A stretch of DNA of 64,000 nucleotides from Thalassobacillus devorans (GTDB taxonomy: Bacteria > Bacillota > Bacilli > Bacillales > Halobacillaceae): assembly GCF_900176565.1 (NCBI RefSeq), contig NZ_FXEH01000006.1, forward strand, positions 1,426,001 to 1,490,000, in the 5' to 3' direction. The notes beneath the pieces were generated by a model that worked only from the letters and a program-made list of their open reading frames with translations, had not been told where the DNA came from and did no database searches. This document shows positions 36,459 to 42,725 of this stretch, one piece after another. Made by a program: the position numbers and the translations under genes. Within the stretch, counting starts at the first letter, position 1. Each line of letters begins with the position of its first letter.

Positions 36459-36712
36459 GCGCTCACCTCCCCTTGCAACTCGAATATAATACGATCAACG
36501 TGCGCCTGGTCTTCGAGGCTGTTTACGACAATGTCCTCCAGCCAGTCCGGCAGACCGTATGCAGCTAGGTACTGGCGTACAATTGCCTGCTCCAGCGCCG
36601 CAGCCTTTTCGCAATCACCCTTGTTAACGCGTTTGTATTCCGTTATTAGCTCCTGGACCTTGCCCGTATAACTAATCTCATTGTCGCGGCTTACCCACAT
36701 TACGTTACACAT
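36455..36712 (-). CDS. Hypothetical protein (85 aa), first gene of the early operon
   Basis: The sequence starts MCNVMWVSRDNEISYTGKVQ and is helical and acidic. AGGGGAGC precedes the ATG. It lies directly behind the operator-covered minus-strand promoter, the position of an early gene in a phage switch. No homologue is recognised. Confidence 0.6.
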   Translation of the reverse strand: MCNVMWVSRDNEISYTGKVQELITEYKRVNKGDCEKAAALEQAIVRQYLAAYGLPDWLEDIVVNSLEDQAHVDRIIFELQGEVSA

Positions 36713-36744
36713 TTGAATTGCTCCCCTTTATACGTTTATTCGCT

Positions 36745-36820
36745 GATACGCGTTTACGTATCTAACTTGTATACTACTATACGCTTTTACGTATAATACG
36801 TCAATACGTAATTGCGAATT
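36745..36820. promoter_or_regulatory. Divergent early promoter with palindromic repressor operators
   Basis: Two perfect-armed 18-bp dyads are GATACG-N6-CGTATC (36745-36762) and TATACG-N6-CGTATA (36778-36795), 33 bp centre to centre. A weaker site starts at 36803 (AATACG-N6-CGAATT). The minus-strand promoter TTGACG (36799-36804), 17 bp, TATAGT (36776-36781) contains the second dyad within spacer and -10. A TTGAAA-N17-TAAATA promoter (from 36824) faces the XRE gene. This is a lambda-like switch. Confidence 0.78.
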
Positions 36821-36872
36821 TATTGAAAAAAGTGTACGATACAAATAAATACTGAAAGCAGGGGATCATATA

Positions 36873-37094
36873 ATGAAACTACGTATTAAACTCGACCATT
36901 TAATGAAGGAGCGCGGCCTTACTCAGCGTGAGTTATCCGAGGAGGCAGGCGTTAGGCAGGCGGCCATATCGCAATTAGCACGGGGCTATGTAAGTCGAAT
37001 ATCCATCGATCATATAGAACGGATAGCGACCGCGTTGAATATTACGGATATAAACGAGTTGATTACGTTGGTCGACAACGAAGAAGACGCGTAG
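36873..37094 (+). CDS. XRE-family repressor of the element (73 aa)
   Basis: It is one of the few plus-strand genes in the element. The HTH is MKERGLTQRELSEEAGVRQA followed by AISQLARGYVSRISIDHIER. The protein is only the HTH fold, with no LexA-type protease domain, so RecA-driven self-cleavage is unlikely. It is divergent from the early operon across the operator region and most likely represses it. A hairpin at 37103-37128 follows the gene. Confidence 0.78.
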   Translation: MKLRIKLDHLMKERGLTQRELSEEAGVRQAAISQLARGYVSRISIDHIERIATALNITDINELITLVDNEEDA

Positions 37095-37102
37095 GCGGGG
37101 CT

Positions 37103-37128
37103 GACCTTGCGGGCACAAACCGCAGGTC
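37103..37128 (+). terminator. Hairpin after the repressor gene
   Basis: GACCTTGCGG pairs with CCGCAGGTC (one bulge). It is followed by AAATTTT rather than a clean T-run, so it is a weak terminator candidate. Confidence 0.45.
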
Positions 37129-37791
37129 CTGAAATTTTGCGGAAAAATTTTTCGGAATGGCTTGCGCGTATGGGATTCCGTTTTTATGGCGCACATGGCT
37201 TGCCGCTTTAGTCCGATAAAGTCAAAGTTATTTTTCTTGTAAGAAACGTCCCGAGCCCCGGCAGCAGTTTTCCGCGTATATGCCCGGGGGGCTATTTCCG
37301 CACGCCAGCCCGCGCATGGCCGCCAGCCCCTGCGTATACATTTCGCGTATAAACATACGAAAACTAGTTTACATAATGCTGATTTGCGGTACTTGGGGGT
37401 ATCCGCGAACCCGCGCGGTTAAGCCATTCGTGAAGTGCGAAAAATTATCGATTATACACGTTTTTATACACGTTGATTTGACGGGGTTTATCCGTCGTTA
37501 ACCTCGTCGGCATATCGGTTAACATTGCATAAAGTGGCGGGGTGATCGGGGGTCATACGACAGTACGGCGAAGACTGGCCGGCTGCGGGGTCGGCTGAGG
37601 ATTTTCGAGGGGCGTCCGTCGTGAACGGCTGGCCTGGCTTTCCTACGGACATAACCCGCCAACATTACGAGAATTTGTTACGGTCAGACACGGCCTATTT
37701 CCGTCCTTATATCCGTTTCATGCCCAGTACCTTCTTATGTACGTATATCCGAGTATTCCAGTCGGTTTTATCGGATGTAACACACTCGATG
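37129..37791. other. Non-coding, partly GC-rich region
   Basis: No convincing gene is seen in ~660 bp; a plus frame at 37621-37848 has no ribosome site and runs into the RNA promoter. The segment has C-runs and G-runs, hairpins (for example CCGCGAACCCGCGCGG near 37409) and TACG-rich words. It could hold an origin or packaging-type signal; nothing decides this. Confidence 0.4.
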
Positions 37792-37910
37792 TTTACACTC
37801 CAGGCCGACGGTGGTATAGTATGTATAAATGAGAAACCGTCAGGGTGAGAGCTAACGGTCTCTCGTAAATTTCCCGTTTTAACCTCGGCTACTCGTCGGG
37901 GTTATTTTTA
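37792..37910 (+). ncRNA. Candidate antisense (antitoxin) RNA with promoter and terminator
   Basis: The promoter TTTACA (37792-37797), 17 bp, TATAGT (37815-37820) leads to a predicted start near 37827. The transcript has a 10-bp stem (37831-37840 with 37855-37864, one mismatch). It ends in a terminator AACCTCG/CGGGGTT (37881-37887, 37897-37903) followed by ATTTTTA. The RNA of about 85 nt overlaps the last codons and 3' region of the small membrane peptide gene on the other strand, as in TxpA/RatA-type modules. Confidence 0.6.
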
Positions 37911-37990
37911 TGTTTAAGATAAAGCACGGAAAGTACGGACATGGCTACGAAACTAGCGCCACCTATTTCGAAGAAAATGTTTACTTCCAT
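37889..37990 (-). CDS. Candidate type I toxin, small membrane peptide (33 aa)
   Basis: The ORF starts MEVNIFFEIGGASFVAMSVL and ends SVLYLKHKNNPDE: one membrane helix and a charged tail, similar in size and layout to Fst/TxpA/BsrG-type or holin-like toxins. A very strong ribosome site (GGGGAGGTAAC) is preceded by a perfect 6-bp hairpin (CGCTGA/TCAGCG) in the leader. The 3' part is overlapped by a convergent RNA. The toxin role is inferred from arrangement. Confidence 0.6.
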   Translation of the reverse strand: MEVNIFFEIGGASFVAMSVLSVLYLKHKNNPDE

Positions 37991-38154
37991 TCAGTTACCT
38001 CCCCGTCGCTGATCCGTATATTTCAGCGTCTTATTTTTCCATTTTTTATTCTAAACTAAAGATACCACATAAAAAGAATCTTAATCAATATATTGTGTTC
38101 TTTTAATAAAAAACACACCAGATATTGTGTTTAGAACGAGGTGATTCGTTTTTG
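37991..38154 (-). promoter_or_regulatory. Leader of the small peptide gene and TTGTGTT boxes
   Basis: The minus strand has TAGAAT as a possible -10 near 38050 and the SD-proximal hairpin near 38012-38033. Nearer the winged-helix gene stop, ATTGTGTT occurs near 38091 and 38120, with AACACACC between. The same box recurs inverted upstream of that gene (38989 and 39047). Confidence 0.4.
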
Positions 38155-38952
38155 TCAACCGTAAATTTCCACAAACTCTCGTAGCTTAATCGCTCGGCTA
38201 CACTTCGCCCAGGTAGCGTAGAGGTAACCGTAGAGGTCACGTACTTTTCCCGCTTTATATCTTCGTATTACCGCATAAAATGCCTCTATGTACTCGTTAT
38301 GGTCTTCCGCCTTAATCGTTCGGTCAACGGTTGCTTTTGCACGGTAAAGAACGCCTATCACACGATACAACTCCTTAACGTTAAAGAACGGTGCCATTAC
38401 GTTATATAACTCTTGCGGTAACGAGTGCTTTAAAGAAATAGTTGTCGCTATCGGTTCTTTCGTATCTACTGTGCTTTTAAGGTTATGTTTAAATTCAGAT
38501 GGTTCGGGGCTGTCGTTTACCGTCGATACCTTGTCCTCGTTAGGTTCAACGGTTGCCTCTGCGGTGTCGTCGTGAGGTGCCGCGGGTGCTAGTGCTTCCG
38601 CTAGGATACGAATTACATTAACGGACTTCTTACGACTTTTTCCATATCTACTCCACTTCTTCAACGTTGGTACCTTATCGATGAAACCATATGACTCGAG
38701 GGTTTTAACGGCACGGATCACTGTACGACGACTGTATCCTATGTCTTTCGCTATTGTATCGTACTTTGCGAATGAAACTCCGATTACACGAAGACTTGAC
38801 CGTCCAAAGAAACGTAGCACCTCGATTACGCTGGCCGGGCGCTCGTCGGCACGTAGTCGGTCTATGTATTCGTAGATAGTTGCGTCCATGTCGGACTGTT
38901 TCGTAAAGGTTGCGTACTCTCTTAGCTCCGTTAGGTCTGTCGTTAGATACAT
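38155..38952 (-). CDS. Winged-helix protein, candidate replication or regulatory protein (265 aa)
   Basis: The start MYLTTDLTELREYATF was chosen by GGGAGG eight bases upstream. The N-terminal domain has a helix-turn-helix (YDTIAKDIGYSRRTVIRAVK, then TLESYGFIDKVPTLKKWSR). A Thr/Glu/Pro-rich linker follows, then a helical C-terminal domain ending GYLYATWAKCSRAIKLREFV. The two-domain layout recalls initiators and helicase loaders of plasmids and phages. AACACAA boxes flank the gene, suggesting autoregulation. Confidence 0.6.
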   Translation of the reverse strand: MYLTTDLTELREYATFTKQSDMDATIYEYIDRLRADERPASVIEVLRFFGRSSLRVIGVSFAKYDTIAKDIGYSRRTVIRAVKTLESYGFIDKVPTLKKWSRYGKSRKKSVNVIRILAEALAPAAPHDDTAEATVEPNEDKVSTVNDSPEPSEFKHNLKSTVDTKEPIATTISLKHSLPQELYNVMAPFFNVKELYRVIGVLYRAKATVDRTIKAEDHNEYIEAFYAVIRRYKAGKVRDLYGYLYATWAKCSRAIKLREFVEIYG

Positions 38953-38988
38953 TTCGATTGCCTCCCGATTGAGGCACGACAAAAGGCC

Positions 38989-39054
38989 AACACAAACATA
39001 CGTTCGGTTTAATGATTAGACTTGCCGAAAATACGTATTTGTGTTATTTTTAAA
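38989..39054. promoter_or_regulatory. Inverted AACACAAA boxes upstream of the winged-helix gene
   Basis: AACACAAA (38989-38996) and TTTGTGTT (near 39046-39053) are inverted copies, each next to an ATACG/CGTAT word. They bracket the likely promoter of the 265-residue protein and would suit a dimeric regulator. Confidence 0.45.
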
Positions 39055-39065
39055 CTATGGTTGGT

Positions 39066-39098
39066 TGGGTGCCCTTTGCGGTGCCCTTCTTTTTTTTT
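39066..39098 (+). terminator. Plus-strand terminator between winged-helix and integrase genes
   Basis: GGGTGCC pairs with GGTGCCC (two wobble pairs) around CTTTGC, followed by CTTCTTTTTTTTT. No plus-strand gene precedes it directly, so it implies an unseen plus transcript or insulates the integrase gene from antisense. Confidence 0.6.
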
Positions 39099-39100
39099 GT

Positions 39101-40072
39101 TTATATATTTAGATTGCTTAACGGCGAATGTCGCTGGTATTTCCGGCCTACTTCCTGATCGGTAAAATCAAGGTATGCCTGTTGCGTTACCTCAACCGAC
39201 GAATGTCCGAGTATACGGCTTAACGTCAGCCAGTCGCCGCCATTTAGCAGGTAATATTTCGCAAAATTGTTTCGTAGCTGGTGCGGCTGTACGTTTATGC
39301 CAACTAGCCGGCCGTGCTTCTTAAAGGCGCTCTCTATGTTCCGTATGTCCATCTTATTGCCACGAATGGACGGGAAAACGTAGGGGCTGTCGGTGTACCT
39401 GTCGCGATATTCTAACCACGACTTTAAACTCCGCCCCATCTTCTGCGAGTAATAGACGTACCTATCGTGCTTGGACTTTGTTTTACGTAGCAGCATCGCC
39501 CCATTGCGTATGTCAATATCGGCCGGCATTACTTCCAATAATTCGCCTATCCTGGCGCCTGTATCGAGTATTAACCGTGCGATGACCCAATTGCGGTATT
39601 CGTGAAACTTAGACACGTCGAACGAACGGAAAAACAGGTGCAGCTCATTTTCGCTAAGTAACTGCTTTACCTTGCGTTGCGGCTTAATCTTCTCGATGCC
39701 TTCGCACGGGTTTTTACGTATAGCCTTATCGTTGTACAAGTAGTTAAAAAAGGCGTTGATATTTCGCTGATAATTAGCCAACGTCGTTTCGCTGACTTGT
39801 TTGCCGTAGTCAGGCCTGTTGTGCGGGTTATTCGTCTTAGCCGTGTAATCATCCGCCAGCGCCCCGTACTTGCCCCGCTCTCTTACGTAGCTAAAATAAT
39901 TACGTATGTGTTCCGTCTTAACCTTTGCCGGATCCTCGACGCCGTACTGCTCGTACAGATAACGCTCAAATAGCCGCAGTGTTTGCTCATAGCTGCGCAA
40001 TGTCTTCACGGATAGCCCCCGCGAGTTACAGTCCATCATATAACGATCGACCTCGATTAAAAATTTGCGCAC
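39101..40072 (-). CDS. int: Tyrosine recombinase (integrase) of the element
   Basis: The 323-residue protein has a SAM-like N-terminal DNA-binding domain (about 1-110) and a catalytic domain. The catalytic set is Arg in LDTGARIGELLE, Lys in RKTKSKHDRYVYY, HQLRNNFAKYY, GHSSVEVTQ and the nucleophile Tyr in QAYLDF near residue 303. It resembles XerC/D-type phage and element integrases. The GTG start lies one base after the T-run of a terminator whose 3' arm supplies the ribosome site. It is 134 bp from attR, as expected of the integrase of this element. Confidence 0.93.
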   Translation of the reverse strand: MRKFLIEVDRYMMDCNSRGLSVKTLRSYEQTLRLFERYLYEQYGVEDPAKVKTEHIRNYFSYVRERGKYGALADDYTAKTNNPHNRPDYGKQVSETTLANYQRNINAFFNYLYNDKAIRKNPCEGIEKIKPQRKVKQLLSENELHLFFRSFDVSKFHEYRNWVIARLILDTGARIGELLEVMPADIDIRNGAMLLRKTKSKHDRYVYYSQKMGRSLKSWLEYRDRYTDSPYVFPSIRGNKMDIRNIESAFKKHGRLVGINVQPHQLRNNFAKYYLLNGGDWLTLSRILGHSSVEVTQQAYLDFTDQEVGRKYQRHSPLSNLNI

Positions 40073-40073
40073 G

Positions 40074-40114
40074 AAAAAAGCCCTCCCTTACCGGACTAGC
40101 CGATAAAGAAGGGC
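40074..40114 (-). terminator. Terminator/attenuator hairpin holding the integrase ribosome site
   Basis: On the minus strand a 15-bp stem runs from GCCCTTCTTTATCGG to CCGGTAAGGGAGGGC (three wobble pairs), followed by TTTTTT and then the integrase GTG. It serves as the new 3' terminator of spo0A. The AAGGGAGG of the 3' arm is the only Shine-Dalgarno sequence for int. A possible int promoter, TTGTCC-N16-TATATA (40152-40157 and 40130-40135), lies just upstream. Confidence 0.8.
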
Positions 40115-40199
40115 GTAAATTGGCTTACGTATATACGTTTTTTGGGTTTGCGGACAAGTTTATCGCCTTATTTGCGTCAGTTGTCGGCTTAAAACCGCG

Positions 40200-40979
40200 T
40201 CATGACGCTTTATGTTCCAGACGCAGGCGGTCGGCTACCATCGCAATGAATTCGGAGTTCGTAGGTTTTGCTTTAGTATTTGAAATGGTATAACCAAATA
40301 AAGAAGAAATAGATTCCACATTACCTCTGTTCCATGCTACTTCAATGGCATGGCGAATGGCACGTTCTACCCGGGATGCAGTTGTCTGATATTTTTTTGC
40401 GATGTCCGGATACAATACTTTAGTGATCGATCCCAACAGTTCGATATCATTATACACCATTGAGATTGCTTCACGTAAATACATGTAGCCTTTAATATGA
40501 GCAGGTACTCCAATCTCATGGATAATATGAGTAATGCTTGTATTAAGGTCAGGCTTCTGGCCAGCTTTAGCGCTTGTTCCAATTGCTTTACTGATTGGAT
40601 CATTAGAACCATGGATCTGACGGATCTGATCCGTCAGGGAATCAAGGTCAAATGGCTTCAGCATGAAATATGAGGCGCCTAAATCCACCGCTTTTTTCGT
40701 TACTTCTTCTTGACCAAAAGCAGTGAGCATGATTACACTAGGTTTTTTCTTTAATTCCAACTGCTTCATTTGGCTCAAAACAGCTAGTCCATCCATATGC
40801 GGCATAATAATATCCAGTACCAGTACATCAGGCGTCGTTTCTTTCAGCATCTCAAGACATTCTTTTCCATTATATGAAGTGCCGACTACTTCAACATCCT
40901 TAATGTCTTCAAAATAGTCCTCCAGCAACTTGATCAACTCACGATTATCGTCTGCCAAACCAATTTTGATTTTTTCCAT
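40200..40979 (-). CDS. spo0A: Sporulation master regulator Spo0A (3' end rebuilt by the element)
   Basis: The protein has 259 residues from [14 protein letters not shown] (GGAGG upstream); a longer frame to 41036 lacks support. The receiver domain (1-120) has the acidic pair ADD, phosphoacceptor Asp in LVLDIIMPH and Lys in LKPFD. The C-terminal effector domain carries the recognition helix [20 protein letters not shown] and ends RLRLEHKAS. It is full length with an unchanged C-terminus, so it should be functional. The last ~20 codons lie in attR, and the final codons and terminator come from the element. Confidence 0.96.
   Translation of the reverse strand: MEKIKIGLADDNRELIKLLEDYFEDIKDVEVVGTSYNGKECLEMLKETTPDVLVLDIIMPHMDGLAVLSQMKQLELKKKPSVIMLTAFGQEEVTKKAVDLGASYFMLKPFDLDSLTDQIRQIHGSNDPISKAIGTSAKAGQKPDLNTSITHIIHEIGVPAHIKGYMYLREAISMVYNDIELLGSITKVLYPDIAKKYQTTASRVERAIRHAIEVAWNRGNVESISSLFGYTISNTKAKPTNSEFIAMVADRLRLEHKAS
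40207..40259. repeat. attR: attR: 53-bp direct repeat inside the 3' end of spo0A
   Basis: It is identical to 25323-25375. It spans codons for residues N-S-E-F through H-K plus the start of the Ala codon of Spo0A. Left of it the sequence is element DNA, right of it spo0A. Confidence 0.95.
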
Positions 40980-41028
40980 TTTACTTAATTCCTCCTTGTA
41001 ATTTCCGCCTGTGCTTCCAAGTAATGTA

Positions 41029-41168
41029 TTCGACAATCGTGCAGATAATCCTTTTAATTTAGTGAGAAAAATTTATTTATTTTTAAAATGCTTCCATTTA
41101 CTCTTATTTTCTTTAGTTTTCGATTATATTCTACAATTAGTGCATAAGTGAATCCTGGTTTTGTCGAA
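41029..41168 (-). promoter_or_regulatory. spo0A promoter region with 0A boxes
   Basis: On the minus strand TTCACT (41147-41152), 18 bp, TATAAT (41123-41128) is a plausible sigma-A promoter. 0A boxes TGTCGAA occur at 41162-41168 (plus strand) and 41029-41035 (minus strand), fitting autoregulation by Spo0A~P as in B. subtilis. A SigH promoter is expected but no correctly spaced one was found by eye. Confidence 0.6.
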
Positions 41169-41246
41169 AAATCTTTACTGTTAACATAATAACATAAATT
41201 TTCCAAAAGAGGAATATGTTTTTATGCAATGACCCAGTTGCTTAAT

Positions 41247-41274
41247 ATAAAAAAGCCGTAGTAACTACGGCTTT
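41247..41274 (-). terminator. Terminator of spoIVB
   Basis: AAAGCCGTAG-TAA-CTACGGCTTT is a perfect hairpin followed by a T-run on the minus strand; it overlaps the spoIVB stop. Confidence 0.88.
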
Positions 41275-42565
41275 AACTGGCTTGATCTTTATAAATATCT
41301 ATACCTGCTTCTTGCAGCATCCATTCAATATGGACACCATAACCTGATGTCGGGTCATTGACAAATACATGCGTAACTGCCCCTATAATTTTTCCATTTT
41401 GTATAATTGGGCTTCCACTCATCCCCTGAACGATCCCACCTGTTTCCTTCAGTAATTCCGGGTCAGTTATTTTAACAACCATCCCTTTTGTAGCAGGTTG
41501 CTTTTGTGGAACTGTACTAACTACCTCCACATCGAACTCCTGTACTTCTTCACCTTTAACGACTGTCAAAATCTTAGCAGGGCCTTCCTTTACTTCATGT
41601 GACAATGCAATCGGAAGAGGCTGATCATTGACACCGTTAGTTATGCTATCATCCAATTTACCAAATATACCAAATGGGCTGTTTTTGGTGATTTCTCCGA
41701 TACGATTTCTCTCAGCGGAAAACTCTGCCCTTTTTTCACCTGGTACACCTTCACTCCCTTTTTGAATGGAAGTAACATTAGATCTTACAATGGTACCATC
41801 ATGAATTTCGATAGGCTTTTGCGTATCCATATCGGAAATGACGTGTCCTAGTGCTCCATATTTTTTAGAAGCAGGGTCATAAAATGTCATGGTTCCAATT
41901 CCTGCTGCTGAATCGCGGATATAAAGACCAATACGATATTTCTGGTCTTTTACGTCGTAAGTGGGTGTAAGATTGGTATCAAACACTTCCTCCCCACGTT
42001 TCACGGTCAATTTCAGGTCTTTATCATCTTCACCTGCTGTTTTTACTAATGGAGCCATGTCAGCCATTTCTTCTAACTCTTCACCGTTGACCTTCAATAA
42101 AATGTCGCCGACTTGTATTCCTGCTTTTTCTCCTGGCGATACCTGTTCAGAGTCTGTCTTGACTTGATGGTGCCCTACAACTAACACTCCTTTAGTATGC
42201 AGTTTAACACCAATCGATTGTCCTCCAGGTATAACTTTGAAGTCATCAAGATAGTCCACATTGATCTTTTTCAAGGGGAATCCTGCAACATTGTAGAAAA
42301 ATTCGTCGGACGAAGTGATCTCATCACTTGATTGAAGAGAGTGAAGCGAAGAACCTTCAGCCTCATCGATTTCTTTTATAGCTGGCACACTGGAGATGCC
42401 TTGTTCTTGAAAGGTGGTCCATTCTGTGGGAATGGATAAATATTGTTGTACAGGGCTTAGAAACGGTAATACAATCATGGTGAGCAAAAGGATTAATCCA
42501 GCTGCTTTTCTCATCTGTTGCTTATATTTCAAATGTTCCAACTCCTCGCCTCTAACCCACACCAT
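41273..42565 (-). CDS. spoIVB: SpoIVB serine peptidase (sigma-K checkpoint signal)
   Basis: The open frame has 430 codons. Translation may begin at a TTG (42530-42532) behind GAGGAG, giving [17 protein letters not shown] and so on. One N-terminal membrane segment is followed by a PDZ domain (about 120-200) and an S55 peptidase domain with His in LGHVISDMD and Ser in [14 protein letters not shown]. It is secreted from the forespore and cleaves SpoIVFA to trigger pro-sigma-K processing. As in B. subtilis it lies between recN and spo0A. Confidence 0.95.
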   Translation of the reverse strand: MVWVRGEELEHLKYKQQMRKAAGLILLLTMIVLPFLSPVQQYLSIPTEWTTFQEQGISSVPAIKEIDEAEGSSLHSLQSSDEITSSDEFFYNVAGFPLKKINVDYLDDFKVIPGGQSIGVKLHTKGVLVVGHHQVKTDSEQVSPGEKAGIQVGDILLKVNGEELEEMADMAPLVKTAGEDDKDLKLTVKRGEEVFDTNLTPTYDVKDQKYRIGLYIRDSAAGIGTMTFYDPASKKYGALGHVISDMDTQKPIEIHDGTIVRSNVTSIQKGSEGVPGEKRAEFSAERNRIGEITKNSPFGIFGKLDDSITNGVNDQPLPIALSHEVKEGPAKILTVVKGEEVQEFDVEVVSTVPQKQPATKGMVVKITDPELLKETGGIVQGMSGSPIIQNGKIIGAVTHVFVNDPTSGYGVHIEWMLQEAGIDIYKDQAS

Positions 42566-42725
42566 CGCAATCGAATGGTTTACTTTTAATGTGGTCTAAG
42601 GAGGAGCATTTTAAACACACACAACCTCAGAAAAAAGAGGGAACTATTCCTGAAACAAATCTGTTGCTAATCAATGGATAAAAAGTTTAAATCCTCCCAT
42701 AATAAAGGACAACATTACACTGGAT

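Larger units (their letters stand above)
25323..40206. mobile_element. 14.9 kb integrative element inserted in spo0A
   Basis: The element is bounded by 53-bp direct repeats and has a tyrosine recombinase gene 130 bp from attR. It interrupts the otherwise standard spo0A/terminator arrangement. Its DNA is visibly richer in G+C and in TACG/CGTA words than both flanks. It carries an XRE-controlled divergent promoter region, two winged-helix proteins, two toxin-antitoxin candidates, a tape measure protein and about 20 small genes, nearly all on the minus strand. No capsid, portal, terminase, holin/endolysin, relaxase or type IV secretion gene is recognisable. Possible natures are a phage satellite, an integrative plasmid-like element or a reduced prophage. 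Confidence 0.93.

Noticed and set aside
37621-37848. 75-residue plus-strand ORF
   Set aside because: No ribosome site, and its end overlaps a promoter-terminator RNA unit; composition does not look coding.
25323-40206. Complete prophage or conjugative element
   Set aside because: No terminase, portal, capsid, lysis, relaxase or type IV secretion genes are recognisable in the 14.9 kb.
40200-41036. Spo0A inactivated by the insertion
   Set aside because: The frame at 40200-40979 is full length and ends with the same LEHKAS residues as the stranded remnant; the element rebuilds the gene end.
41123-41156. SigH promoter of spo0A (AGGATTC...GAAT)
   Set aside because: The two blocks are about four bases too far apart for a SigH promoter; a sigma-A reading fits better.
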